A DNA stretch of 64,000 nt, taken from NCBI GenBank assembly GCA_965229635.1, contig OZ245894.1, positions 930,001 through 994,000 of the forward strand, given 5' to 3'. Of this stretch, positions 24,413 to 34,094 are shown piece by piece. This stretch comes from BQJU01 sp965229635 (GTDB lineage: Bacteria > Bacteroidota > Bacteroidia > Chitinophagales > Saprospiraceae). Position numbers and translations under genes: made by a program. Every line of letters begins with the position of its first letter. The stretch's first letter is position 1. The notes under the pieces were generated by a model. It made no database searches and had not been told where the DNA came from. It was given only the letters and a program-made list of their open reading frames with translations.

Positions 24413-27126
24413 TGCAGTTACAACTCAAAATACAGGATAAAATCTGCCACCAGACGGCAGCTGCCTTCCTTCGGGGAGGCGACCCTGCCCGTTGGCTGGA
24501 AGAAATCGACAGCTGGCAGCTCGATGCTGACCAGATGGAGGCATATTTGGTGCCAGAGGGGATTCATTCCACGAAAGTGGCAGGACTATTTATTGTTTTT
24601 AAATCTGGCTTAGCGCCAAAAAATATCACCCTGCTTGACGCCTACGGGCTGGTGGGGGCACGACTGTATTTGCCGGTACAGGCAAAGCTGTTTCCAGAGG
24701 TGACGCAGAGAGAACTGGCTGACCAACTCCTCTATGATCGCAACTTCCTTCACCCGATGATCGGTTTGGTGGGATTCTCTAAAAGTGAAGATCAGCTCAA
24801 TTGGGCGACCTTACTGCAAATGGGTGCTCAAGAAAATCGAAATTGGGGTTTTGCCATGCCAAGGGTGGGGAAAAAGGCACCAAGGTTGAAGCAAATTACG
24901 CTTGATCAGCCTCCCGGATTGAGCTTTATGGAGTCGCTGCGGAAAGATATTGACCCGCGTTCGCCCGATGATATCCCGGAGGACAAAAAGGACATCCTAC
25001 AAAATCTGAAAGACAAGGCTATTGATAAAACGGTGTCGGCAGGGCGTAATCTGCTGGGCCGTATGGGACGGGGATTGTCGGGTGCCGGTGGTGGATTGGG
25101 TGGGATGTTGGGTGGCCTGGGCGGTCTGATGGCCAGTGGCCTGAGTGCACTGGAAAGAATGCGCAATGACGAGATAAACAGATTATTGAACTTATTTGAA
25201 ACCAACCTGGAAGAAGCGTTGCGTTACTCCATCCCCCTGGATGATCAGTATGAGGGGCGAGGGAAGGCACCTCCTTCCGGGCGGCTCTTCCGTTGGGATA
25301 AAATCGATTTTAATCTCGGCAATTTGGGTGGTGGTCAACCCAGAGACGGTTGGGATCTTGGCAACCGTTTTTTTGATTTGCGGAAGCGCTATCTGGAAGC
25401 AGCCCAGCGGATGATTCAGGAAGGGAAATTCCGTAAGGCGGCCTACATCTACGCTCACCTCCTTGGTGATTTCACCTCCGCTGCCAATGTATTGGTGCAG
25501 GGCAAACACTTTCGGGAAGCGGCAGAGTTATACGAAAAACACCTCAAAGACCTTCCGGCAGCCGCAAAATGCCTGGAAGATGGGGGATTGTTGCTGGAGG
25601 CTATTGAAATATACCGCAAGCTGGGCAAGGAGGAAAAAATGGGCGACCTGTACCACACCCTGAAGATGGAAGAGGAAGCCATGAAGTGCTATTGGGATTG
25701 TGCATACAGAGCCCTGGATAACGATGATTTTCTGGAGGCGGCCCGAATCCTTGATGTGAAAATGAACCAATGGGATCGTGCCAATGAACTATTGTTGGAC
25801 GGATGGGGAAAAAGCCTTCAGGGGCAAAGCTGTCTTCAGGAGTATTTTCGTCGGTTGCAGGACCGGAATGAGGACTCGATTGCCCCGGAAGTGCAACGCA
25901 TTTTTATACAAAAAACAAGGCAGGACCAACGGCCGCTATTTTTGAATGTTTTGTTGAATATGCCACTGAAAAAAGTGGATGAAGCCTTACGGCAAACGAC
26001 CCAACATATCGGTTATGAATTAATCAGTGAGCAGGCTTCGAAGGGTAATACCGGGTATCTGGCAAATCTCAGTCATTTTGTAGCGGAGGATTGGCTGGTA
26101 AGCTCGGATGCAAGCCGCTACCTGAGTAAGCTTCAGCCAAAAATTATACCAAAGGAGGCACACCAACAACCTCATTTTGCGGAAGTATTGAAATTTCAGC
26201 TGGACACCAAGGTGGAATGGCTGGTAGCCACTACGGTGGCCTGGCAAATGTTAGTCTTGGGTCGGAAAAAGGACCGTCTGATATTGGCACGGGTATCACT
26301 TTCCGGCAAGGTGGAATACTACTCCTGGAAACAACCCATTGATAGTAGGGATCAGTTTCGCTTCGTCAAAGGGCCTACCGGAAGCGCGGATGTACTGCTG
26401 CATACTACCGGTAAGGCATTGGGAGAAAAGGTTTTGTCGGAAAACCATGATTTCCCATATCGCGTAAGGATTATGAGTCCCATTTGGTTACCCCAAAATA
26501 TTGTTGGCGTTGGATTTGACGATGAGGATAAAGTGGTGACGGTAACCAACAATTGCGCAACGATCCAGGTGTACGATAAAGAAGGCCGCCTGAAGTATAC
26601 CAGGGATGTGGTGAGGGATCCCCAAAAAACTTACCTGCCGGTGATCAATAACGATTATCCGATGCCCATGTATTTCCGGAAGGGCTATTTTTATCTGGCG
26701 GTGTCCCGCAGTGTGGTGCGGTTTGATCTGGGAGGGAAGTTTGAACACAAAATGCTGGATAGGGAAGTAGACGCTATGGAAGTTTCGGCTCCGCACTCAA
26801 CGCTGCGATTGGTATTAAAAACCGATCAGGGGTGCCTGCTCATGCGCCCGGATAAGCGGAGTTTGGGGGCTTTTGGAAGTGATTTTGCCTACTCCCTCGT
26901 AAGGATTAGTGATATGGCCATCGTTTCAGATAATATGATTCTGACGGCCGGAGAGCGGACCATAGAAGTATACCAAAATCAGGTGTACGAGCAGCAGGTT
27001 AAGCTGATTGGCGTGGTGGAGCCACAGGAAAGTTCGATCATCAATGTTTCGCCGACCAATAACCGGAATCAGTTTTTGGTGATTACAAGGGAAGGCACGG
27101 TGAAGATTTATGATGTAGAGCGATAG
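24412..27126 (+). CDS. Ternary-system protein: N-terminal module, Gly-rich linker, TPR-like solenoid, beta-propeller
   Basis: 904 residues. Residues ~1-175 form a folded N-terminal module (QMEAYLVPEGIHSTKVAGLF). A Gly-rich stretch follows at ~209-245 (GLSGAGGGLGGMLGG and GLGGLMASG). Residues ~323-480 are an alpha-solenoid of TPR-like repeats: KAAYIYAHLLGDFTSAANVL, REAAELYEKHLKDLPAAAKC, EAIEIYRKLGKEEKMGDLYH. Residues ~590-904 have propeller-like strands (VVTVTNNCATIQVYDKEGRL, FLVITREGTVKIYD). The protein probably assembles the complex; in the published ternary-system scheme such a component, bpX6-like, binds the other parts. The gene ends in a strong bidirectional terminator. Confidence 0.65.
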   Translation: MQLQLKIQDKICHQTAAAFLRGGDPARWLEEIDSWQLDADQMEAYLVPEGIHSTKVAGLFIVFKSGLAPKNITLLDAYGLVGARLYLPVQAKLFPEVTQRELADQLLYDRNFLHPMIGLVGFSKSEDQLNWATLLQMGAQENRNWGFAMPRVGKKAPRLKQITLDQPPGLSFMESLRKDIDPRSPDDIPEDKKDILQNLKDKAIDKTVSAGRNLLGRMGRGLSGAGGGLGGMLGGLGGLMASGLSALERMRNDEINRLLNLFETNLEEALRYSIPLDDQYEGRGKAPPSGRLFRWDKIDFNLGNLGGGQPRDGWDLGNRFFDLRKRYLEAAQRMIQEGKFRKAAYIYAHLLGDFTSAANVLVQGKHFREAAELYEKHLKDLPAAAKCLEDGGLLLEAIEIYRKLGKEEKMGDLYHTLKMEEEAMKCYWDCAYRALDNDDFLEAARILDVKMNQWDRANELLLDGWGKSLQGQSCLQEYFRRLQDRNEDSIAPEVQRIFIQKTRQDQRPLFLNVLLNMPLKKVDEALRQTTQHIGYELISEQASKGNTGYLANLSHFVAEDWLVSSDASRYLSKLQPKIIPKEAHQQPHFAEVLKFQLDTKVEWLVATTVAWQMLVLGRKKDRLILARVSLSGKVEYYSWKQPIDSRDQFRFVKGPTGSADVLLHTTGKALGEKVLSENHDFPYRVRIMSPIWLPQNIVGVGFDDEDKVVTVTNNCATIQVYDKEGRLKYTRDVVRDPQKTYLPVINNDYPMPMYFRKGYFYLAVSRSVVRFDLGGKFEHKMLDREVDAMEVSAPHSTLRLVLKTDQGCLLMRPDKRSLGAFGSDFAYSLVRISDMAIVSDNMILTAGERTIEVYQNQVYEQQVKLIGVVEPQESSIINVSPTNNRNQFLVITREGTVKIYDVER

Positions 27127-27134
27127 TAAGAAGA

Positions 27135-27175
27135 TTAAAAAATCTTTCCGGTTTCTCAACCGGAAAGATTTTTTT
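27135..27175. terminator. Bidirectional intrinsic terminator
   Basis: Perfect 14-bp stem, AAATCTTTCCGGTT with AACCGGAAAGATTT, TCTC loop, with A's before and T's after. It serves both the ternary operon (plus) and the susCD operon (minus), whose stops flank it. Confidence 0.9.
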
Positions 27176-27179
27176 CATT

Positions 27180-28607
27180 TTACTGATCCCACCAAACTTT
27201 GGAGGTCAATGTGACGCCAGCGGGAACATTAGCGGCGTTGTTGTTGACTTCAGTGTCGGTGTAAATCATGCGGGTCGGGATTTCACTCACATCTCCACCG
27301 GGCACCGGGGCCAGGGTAGATGGGAATCCCGTTCTGCGATAATCATTGTACGCTTCCATTGAGGACACGACGAACCCTGCGATGTACTTTTGGGTAATCA
27401 AATCCTCCGGTCCGTTCAGCGGATTGGCATCCAGGTAAGCATCCTGGGTGGCCTCATCGATAACTGTGTTAAATTCGCCATTGCCGGACAACTGGTTCAT
27501 ATGCATACGGATAGCGGTTTCGTAAGCCGTGCGGGCTTCATCCTGCCGGTCCAGAATCCATAGTGCTTCCGCTTCGATGAACTTCTGCTCTACATAAGTC
27601 ATCAATGGGAAATCCCAGTCCGGATCAAGGTAATATTGGCCAATAGCCGAAACATCACCGAGCGCATTTGTCGGCGTTCCGCCATTGATATGGCCAACGT
27701 ATTCACCATTGTTGTTGACGTCCGCCATGATTGGTAGACGTGGGTCGTTTTTGTCTTTCAATAAATCGATGAAATGGGCGCTGGTTTGCATTGTAGTAGA
27801 AAATTTGGAAATCCACTGAAACCAGGGCGATTCCGAGCCGGGATCCGGGCTATACGGAAAGCGAGCCTCATCGGCCGGGTTGGTCATCGCCTTATTGAGT
27901 GCCTCCAGTGCGAGGGTGGCCTGCTGTTGCGGATCCTTTACATTGGTGAGGTGCATGTAGTAGCGCGCCTTTAAGGCATAGGCAACCTGAATCCAGGCTG
28001 CGGCATCGCCTCCAAAGTAGAAATCACCACCACCTACGGTCATATCCGGAGTTTTACCCAATTCGGCAATCGCCTCGTCGAGCATGGTTTGGACACCGGC
28101 ATAGACCGTTTCCTGGTCGTCGTAAGTTGGCTTGATGTTATTTTCGCGACCCAGCGCATCGGTGAAAGGTATTTCTCCCCACATGTCGGTCAGCAGTGCA
28201 TAATTGTGAGCCATTAGCACCTTGGCAATACCGATGTGGTGCCATTGCTCGGTTTCGGTCGCAAATTCAATGGTTTTTTTGCCATTGATCAGTACCCCGG
28301 CGTAGGAATAAAACGCCCATTCGTTGTTCATATCAGATGTATTGATCCGATAGGTGTCATTGGTGGGCGGTGTAGCATTATTGGCTACATGCTGAATCCA
28401 TTGCGCACCAAAGCGCGTCCAGTTGCCTCCACCCACCAGATTGTAAGAAGTGGTGGCGGTCATATCCGCGATCAGCAAATCCAGATCCCCGGGTGCTTCG
28501 GGAGAATTTGGGCTGGTGTTGATATCCAGATAATCACTACACGCTCCCAATCCGATCAGGAGCCCCACCAGCAAACATAATTTTATAGATTGATTGATTA
28601 TTTTCAT
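27180..28607 (-). CDS. SusD/RagB-type outer-membrane nutrient-binding lipoprotein
   Basis: 475 residues from the ATG at 28607; an ORF start at 28631 only three bases from the susC stop would put eight residues before the signal. The signal ends GLLIGLGACSDYLDINTSPN, with lipobox LGAC. The sequence matches the SusD-like 2 family: YSYAGVLINGKKTIEFATET, MAHNYALLTDMWGEIPFTDA, YVEQKFIEAEALWILDRQDE. SusD forms the lid over a SusC TonB-dependent channel and captures glycans or peptides. The substrate is unknown; no glycosidase lies next to it. It follows susC in an operon and ends at the shared terminator. Confidence 0.92.
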   Translation of the reverse strand: MKIINQSIKLCLLVGLLIGLGACSDYLDINTSPNSPEAPGDLDLLIADMTATTSYNLVGGGNWTRFGAQWIQHVANNATPPTNDTYRINTSDMNNEWAFYSYAGVLINGKKTIEFATETEQWHHIGIAKVLMAHNYALLTDMWGEIPFTDALGRENNIKPTYDDQETVYAGVQTMLDEAIAELGKTPDMTVGGGDFYFGGDAAAWIQVAYALKARYYMHLTNVKDPQQQATLALEALNKAMTNPADEARFPYSPDPGSESPWFQWISKFSTTMQTSAHFIDLLKDKNDPRLPIMADVNNNGEYVGHINGGTPTNALGDVSAIGQYYLDPDWDFPLMTYVEQKFIEAEALWILDRQDEARTAYETAIRMHMNQLSGNGEFNTVIDEATQDAYLDANPLNGPEDLITQKYIAGFVVSSMEAYNDYRRTGFPSTLAPVPGGDVSEIPTRMIYTDTEVNNNAANVPAGVTLTSKVWWDQ

Positions 28608-28634
28608 TTTATTCAAATTTATAACTTTCATGAT

Positions 28635-31600
28635 TTAAAAAGTAACCTGTAGTGCTACATTATACCCCTTGGTGCCCGGTGTGATGAAGTTGTAGAATCC
28701 CTGAGGGTTCGCACTTCCGTAAAGGCTGGTTTCCGGATCAGCACCAGTGAAATTGGGCGTATGCAAAAACAGGTTTCGACCGGTCACGGAAAGATTTAAT
28801 CCATCAATAAAGGTTCCCTTCAAAATCGATTGTGGGAAAGCATAGGATAAGGTGACTTCACGCAGACGCACGTAGCTGCCATCTTCTACCCATTCTTCCT
28901 GAGCACGGCCCCAGTTATTGCGCCAATAGGTTTGATCGTAAGGTACTTCAATATTGTTGGGGGCACCATCGGAAAGCACACCATTCGGAAACACAAAAGT
29001 GTTTTCGCCGGAGCGATCTTCCGAAGCTTTGGTCATTCCGTAACCATTCAGATAGAAATTATCGAGGTTGAGGATGTCACCACCCTGGCGGATGTCAAAC
29101 AATACTTTCAACCCCACACGACCAAAGTTGTCACCCGTGTAGGAAAAGCCATTCTTGATACCGGCAATCCAGTCGGGTAAGGTATTGCCAATCACGCCAA
29201 GGCTTGAGTTTACCCTTGCGGGCAATCCGTAAAGCGGAGAATTGGGATCGTCATTGATGATCACCTGGCCATCGTCATTTCTCTCGTATCTGGACCCCCA
29301 GATTACGCCATATCCGCGATCGCGCACGATGTAGATACCCGGGCTGGTGAATCCACCCAAACGGATATTTTCCACTCCTTCGGTCAGCTCTTCAATAATG
29401 CTTTCATTCATAGTAAATGTACCGCCGATATCCCACTGGAATCCCCCAACTTTTACCGGAGTAACTTCCAGCAATAACTCAAATCCTTTATTGCGCAAAG
29501 AGCCGGCATTCACGACACGGGAAACAGCTCCGGCTGAAGCGGCGATGGGTGCCTGGAAGATTTGATTTTTGGATAAGCGGTTGTAGTACGAACCTTCAAA
29601 GCGAATGCGGTTTCTGAAAAGATACAATTCGATACCGGCTTCAATTTCGTCGGTCCGCTCCGGTTCCAAATTTGGATTTCCGATAACGTTACTTACCGTA
29701 AAGCCATTTTGTCCCAGATAGGGCGAAATGATATTACCACGCTGACCATCACCTACGCTACTCTGTACATAGAGGTCGGTTTGGGTACCGTAAGTAGGCG
29801 CATCATTACCCACCTGTGCGTATCCGAGGCGCAACTTCAGGAAGGAAAGCACCGGACTGCTTTGCAAACCGGGAATCGCATCTGTCGCCACGAAACTGGC
29901 GGATACACTGGGATAGAAGAAACTTCTTCCGCCTTCCGGCAAAGTAGACGACCAGTCATTTCTGGCAGTAGCCGTCAGGTACAAATAGTTTTTGTAACCA
30001 ACGGTAGCGGTGGCGTATGCCCCAATCAGGCGACGCAGGTCCATATTTTGCACAGTGCTAATGGTGGAAGCATTGGAAAGGTTGAAAAAGTCAGGAACCG
30101 ACAGGTTAACACCCTGTGTGAACAGGCGGTCGGTGCGCTGCTCATTGATTTGAGAACCTACAATCACGTCGAGGTCAAAGTTATCAAAGCGCTTGGTCAT
30201 TGTCAGCAATAGATCATTATTAAGCTGACGATATTTGATGTTGTCCTCATAAACACGTCCAGTTGGGAAGGTTCCTTGAGTCCCGTTGACCTCTTTATAA
30301 AGGCGCTGATCGGTATAGATGTCACCACCGAGGCGATTGGTCAGGGTTAGCCATGGAGTGAGTTTGTAACTAACAGACAAATTAGGCAAAAAGCGATTCG
30401 TGTTGCTGGTCAGTCCATTGTTGTCGACCAGGAAATAAGGATTATTTCGATTGGTGCGATAAAGCCTTTGCGTACCATCCGGATTCAGATAGTCATCGGG
30501 GCCATCTCCCTGAAGATTGTAGGTTGGAGGTGCTCCGTAGACCGTCCACATAAACGACTGCAAGCCATTTCCTTCGGTAGCGGTGGTCAGTTCCGTATTG
30601 GTGTAAGTAATGGAGGCAGAAATATTTAGATTGTCCGTGAAGTCATTGCTAAACTTGGCCAGGAAGCTGTGACGATCCAGGTCATTGTTTCTTACGATTC
30701 CCTTTTCAATCTTATTAGAATAGGATACGTAGTAGCTCGATGTGCTTCCTCCTCCGGAAATGGACAATGAGTTATCAAAATTGGAGCCCGTACGGAAAAA
30801 TTCCTGAGCATTGTTGTACACCTGAGCAGGCATGCCGTTGGGGTCGTAATCACCATTGGCATCAACGCGCAGGGTATCAATCAGGGCGCCCCAGGAATTG
30901 CTATTGAGCTGTCCGGGGTTGTTGCCATTGCGATAAGCGCCGTTCAATCCCTGGGAGTACTTGTTCTGGAATTCAGGCAAGCGGGCCTCGCTTAAACCGT
31001 AATTGGAGGAAAAGGTGATCACCGGGCGAGAATTTTGTTTACCATTCTTGGTGGTAATCAATACCACACCATTGGCCGCTCTGGAGCCATACAGCGCCGT
31101 AGCACTTGCCCCCTTCAGTACGGAAAGAGATTCGATGCTGGCCGGATCAATGTCCACGCCGCGGTTGGTGGTACCACCGAAGAAGAGAGGTGAATCACCG
31201 GTGCCGCGACCATTGTTATCATTTTGGCCACCGCCGAAGGTTTGGGAGTTATCCACGGGAATACCATCGATGACAAAAAGGGGCTGGTTGCTACCCAGGA
31301 AGGAAGAATTTCCCCGAATGATCACCCGCGAGGAGGCACCGGCCTGGCCGCCCGAGCTGGTCACCTGTACTCCGGAAAACTTACCGGCAATAGAGTTGAC
31401 AATATTGGCCTCGCGCGCCTCTTGCAGGTCTTCACCGCCCACCTGTTCTACCGAATAGGTGAGGGTTTTCTTTTCTCTTTCGATACCCAGTGCGGTCACT
31501 ACTGCGGTTTCGAGGGTTACCCCCTCATCCAGTACCACATCGATGACATCGGAGGCACCGAGGTCTATTTCTTTAGAGGTGTAGCCGGTGTAGCTAAAGA

Positions 31601-31808
31601 TAAGTGTCTTTGCATCATCAGGTACGTTCAGGCTATATTCTCCGTTAAAATCGGTAATGGTACCGGTACTTGTACCCGCTACCAATACACTAGCCCCGAT
31701 CAGGGGATCTCCATTTTGGTCAGACAGTGTGCCCGTAATGGTTCGTTGGGCCATTAGCAGGATACCCGTTGTCAAGACCAGGCTAAAAGTCAGCAGGAGT
31801 CTTTTCAT
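28635..31808 (-). CDS. SusC/RagA TonB-linked outer-membrane channel
   Basis: 1057 residues. A signal peptide (MKRLLLTFSLVLTTGILLMA) is followed by a carboxypeptidase-D-regulatory-like domain (ITGTLSDQNGDPLIGASVLV to SYTGYTSKEIDL). A TonB-dependent plug comes next (VTALGIEREKKTLTYSVEQV; GNSSFLGSNQPLFVIDGIPV; ALYGSRAANGVVLITTK). A large beta-barrel ends in GTKGYNVALQVTF with a terminal Phe. It transports bound substrate through the outer membrane with TonB energy. Preceded by a long leader with hairpins and by a NarL/HK two-component pair on the same strand, which may control it. Confidence 0.95.
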   Translation of the reverse strand: MKRLLLTFSLVLTTGILLMAQRTITGTLSDQNGDPLIGASVLVAGTSTGTITDFNGEYSLNVPDDAKTLIFSYTGYTSKEIDLGASDVIDVVLDEGVTLETAVVTALGIEREKKTLTYSVEQVGGEDLQEAREANIVNSIAGKFSGVQVTSSGGQAGASSRVIIRGNSSFLGSNQPLFVIDGIPVDNSQTFGGGQNDNNGRGTGDSPLFFGGTTNRGVDIDPASIESLSVLKGASATALYGSRAANGVVLITTKNGKQNSRPVITFSSNYGLSEARLPEFQNKYSQGLNGAYRNGNNPGQLNSNSWGALIDTLRVDANGDYDPNGMPAQVYNNAQEFFRTGSNFDNSLSISGGGSTSSYYVSYSNKIEKGIVRNNDLDRHSFLAKFSNDFTDNLNISASITYTNTELTTATEGNGLQSFMWTVYGAPPTYNLQGDGPDDYLNPDGTQRLYRTNRNNPYFLVDNNGLTSNTNRFLPNLSVSYKLTPWLTLTNRLGGDIYTDQRLYKEVNGTQGTFPTGRVYEDNIKYRQLNNDLLLTMTKRFDNFDLDVIVGSQINEQRTDRLFTQGVNLSVPDFFNLSNASTISTVQNMDLRRLIGAYATATVGYKNYLYLTATARNDWSSTLPEGGRSFFYPSVSASFVATDAIPGLQSSPVLSFLKLRLGYAQVGNDAPTYGTQTDLYVQSSVGDGQRGNIISPYLGQNGFTVSNVIGNPNLEPERTDEIEAGIELYLFRNRIRFEGSYYNRLSKNQIFQAPIAASAGAVSRVVNAGSLRNKGFELLLEVTPVKVGGFQWDIGGTFTMNESIIEELTEGVENIRLGGFTSPGIYIVRDRGYGVIWGSRYERNDDGQVIINDDPNSPLYGLPARVNSSLGVIGNTLPDWIAGIKNGFSYTGDNFGRVGLKVLFDIRQGGDILNLDNFYLNGYGMTKASEDRSGENTFVFPNGVLSDGAPNNIEVPYDQTYWRNNWGRAQEEWVEDGSYVRLREVTLSYAFPQSILKGTFIDGLNLSVTGRNLFLHTPNFTGADPETSLYGSANPQGFYNFITPGTKGYNVALQVTF

Positions 31809-32465
31809 AGCTATAATCAGTTTAAGTTAAAAAATACGGACACAGCCCTCCCATAGCTGAGGGAATGCATTGTCCACAGCAATAATCAAATCAGCCCGTC
31901 GGAGCATCATGTGCCGACAGGACGGAATAAGCAGTCTTGGGGAATTCAGATTGTTCTGAATGCCGGGTTTAAATAGTTTGATGAAAAAGCGAGAAAGGAT
32001 GATAGGGTTAGCAGGTAAGCCTCAAGAGAGTGCGTTCCTGTAACCTTTCGGTGGTTGTTTTGATATTAGGCGGAGACAACGAAGTGGGATGACAAAAAGT
32101 TGTCGTGCATTGGTTAATGCACGACAACGGAAATTTGGATTAGTATGAAAAAAACTCTCATTAGTTCCTAAGGAAAAGAGTTGCCAGCCCTTATCGGCAA
32201 CTCTTGTTACCCTTCCAAAGGGGGCTTTAAAAGCTCCCTTTTTGTGGTTGGGTATAAAATTCCACACACGTTATCTTTCAGGATGCAAGGTAGAGCTAAA
32301 GATGACTTTTTACAACTGCACAAATGGGTAGTTTTTATTAATTTAAAATAAAATAAATAATTGATATACAGTTGTTTAAGTGCATAGTGGTGGCCTTTCA
32401 GCAGTGTGCATTTTCTACTGATTAAATGACATTTTTTGGTGCCGCTTTCGGCAATAAAAAATGGA
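31809..32465 (-). promoter_or_regulatory. Structured leader region upstream of susC
   Basis: 657 bases without a gene between the response regulator and susC. On the minus strand a weak promoter fit (TTG at 32315-32313, TACCTTGC at 32292-32285) lies ahead of three hairpins: AAAGGG...CCCTTT (32217-32242), AAGAGTTGCC/GGCAACTCTT (32176-32205) and GTTGTCGTGCATT/AATGCACGACAAC (32099-32128). The last is followed by five T's. A second, un-noted role such as an independent short RNA of about 190 bases is possible. No known riboswitch class fits by eye. Confidence 0.45.
32094..32128 (-). terminator. Intrinsic terminator-like hairpin in the susC leader
   Basis: Perfect 13-bp stem with AACC loop on the minus strand (GTTGTCGTGCATT, then its complement), followed by TTTTT at 32098-32094. 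It lies about 285 bases before the susC ATG and would stop transcription from any promoter above it unless prevented. Confidence 0.6.
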
Positions 32466-33089
32466 TTAAGCCAAACCTACTCGGGTTGCTTTGAGCACGG
32501 CTTCATGGCGGCTATTCACCTGTAATTTTTTGTAAATATTTTTGAGGTGAAACCGCACGGTATTGGGACTGACGAAGAGGTTTTTCGCAATGTCCCGATA
32601 ATTCTGACCTTCACACAGGAGGTCGAGGACTTCTTTTTCACGTTTTGATAGTTCAGGAAATGGGTTTTGTTGTGCACTGAAATACGAGACTACTCTGCGG
32701 GCAACATAGGTGCTCATCGGCGCACCGCCTACGCGGATTTCCTGGATAGCACTCAATAGTCGCGAAGGAAAAATGCTTTTGGTGAGGTAGCCGTAGGCTC
32801 CTGCCTTGAGGGCCTGGAATATATGCTCATCGTCCGTGTAGGCCGTGAGCATGATGACATCGAGGTCGGGCAGGTCTTGTTTGAGCGCCTTGACACAGTC
32901 GATGCCGGACATCTCCGGTAGTTCGATGTCCATCAGTACCACATCGGGGTGCAGCTTGGGAATTTCTTCCAGTGCAGATTCTGCATCGCGATAGGTACCC
33001 GAACATCGGAACCCATCAGCAGCGTCAAGCAGTTTCTGCAGCCCCTCTCTGATGTCTCTTTGATCATCAACGATTGCTACAGTGATCAT
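32466..33089 (-). CDS. NarL/FixJ-family response regulator
   Basis: 207 residues from the ATG at 33089, giving MITVAIVDDQRDIREGLQKL; an upstream start at 33137 would add 16 residues without conservation. The receiver domain has the acidic pair VDDQ, the phosphoacceptor aspartate in VVLMDIELPEM, and the conserved Thr and Lys (MLTAYTDD, YLTKS). The LuxR-type helix-turn-helix is ELSKREKEVLDLLCEGQNYR to SPNTVRFHLKNIYKKLQVNS. It is paired with the histidine kinase 258 bases upstream and is followed by the susC leader, so SusCD may be its target. Confidence 0.92.
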   Translation of the reverse strand: MITVAIVDDQRDIREGLQKLLDAADGFRCSGTYRDAESALEEIPKLHPDVVLMDIELPEMSGIDCVKALKQDLPDLDVIMLTAYTDDEHIFQALKAGAYGYLTKSIFPSRLLSAIQEIRVGGAPMSTYVARRVVSYFSAQQNPFPELSKREKEVLDLLCEGQNYRDIAKNLFVSPNTVRFHLKNIYKKLQVNSRHEAVLKATRVGLA

Positions 33090-33347
33090 TTTTTTATGTT
33101 TAGTCGGATGAAATATCAGTATTTCCCCAGGCAGCATTCACTGCCGGGTAAGTTGCTTGTGCAAGATGTTAAATTGATGATGAAGTGGCGGGACATCAAG
33201 CAAAAGCAGCTACTGGTTTTGTTTTCAAGTGGTTGTTTTGAGCCTTCTATTTAGAAGGACACTTCGTTTTTGGGATGGTTGCTTTTACGATTGCCTTGAT
33301 GTGGTCTTCTGTAGTATAAACGCATCAAAGCCCGTAAATGCTGTGTG

Positions 33348-34094
33348 TTAGATCAGTAAATAAACGAGGCTAATGCTGGTTCCCGCAAGGGGAGAAGAAG
33401 TTATGGTGAGCTGTGCGTCAATGCTTGTGGCCCGGCTATGCATATTTTTTAAGCCCGAACCGGTGTAGGAGCGATGGGTGTCAAACCCTTTTCCCTGGTC
33501 TGACAGGTCAAACTGCAGGTTGTTTTTCTGGTAACTGACTACCAGACTGGCGGTGTTGCCACCAGCGTGTTTTAGCACATTATTCATAGCTTCTTTTAAA
33601 ATCAGCAATAGCTGTTTTTTGGCGCCCAGCGGAAGTGTTTTCCGGTTGGGAATGCCATTTTCTTGGGAAAATGTAAAATTGATCGCCGAATCTTCAAAGA
33701 TCAATGCTGCACTTTCCCGGAGTCGGATCAGCAGGTCTTCCACTGCATCCCGACCAGGGTCGATGGCCCAGATCAAATCGCGGACAGCTTCGTAAATTTC
33801 GCTGGAAGACTGCGATATTTTCTCCAGATAGCCTGCCGTTTTTGGGTTGGCCCCACTGTCCAGTTCCTGTCGCACCAGCTGACTATACATCTGAATGACC
33901 GACAGGCGTGTACCTAGCTCGTCGTGGAAATCCTGGGCGATTTGCTTTCGCAAAAGGTCATGCCTACGCTCCTCCCGTTTTCTCCAAACGTACCACCAAA
34001 GTACCAGTAGTACTGGTATGCTGATATAGATCAACCATTGGTAGCCGGTCACTTCCCACTGTAGCAGGAACAGACCGTAGGGGATGTAGTTCAT
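33348..34094 (-). CDS. Sensor histidine kinase (NarX/DesK-like, HisKA_3)
   Basis: 248 residues. One membrane helix near the start (YQWLIYISIPVLLVLWWYVW) and no extracellular sensor domain. The dimerisation/phosphoacceptor box is IAQDFHDELGTRLSVIQMYS with the phospho-His. The ATP-binding part shows LLLILKEAMNNVLKHAGGNT and FDLSDQGKGFDTH, then YTGSGLKNMHSRA. It phosphorylates the partner NarL-type regulator. With no large input domain it likely senses through the membrane or a partner. The upstream region carries overlapping palindromes near 34150-34170 (ACCTACATAGGT). Confidence 0.9.
   Translation of the reverse strand: MNYIPYGLFLLQWEVTGYQWLIYISIPVLLVLWWYVWRKREERRHDLLRKQIAQDFHDELGTRLSVIQMYSQLVRQELDSGANPKTAGYLEKISQSSSEIYEAVRDLIWAIDPGRDAVEDLLIRLRESAALIFEDSAINFTFSQENGIPNRKTLPLGAKKQLLLILKEAMNNVLKHAGGNTASLVVSYQKNNLQFDLSDQGKGFDTHRSYTGSGLKNMHSRATSIDAQLTITSSPLAGTSISLVYLLI

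Noticed and set aside
32094..32283. 6S RNA or a known riboswitch
   Set aside because: The ends do not pair and no conserved riboswitch core was recognised by eye.
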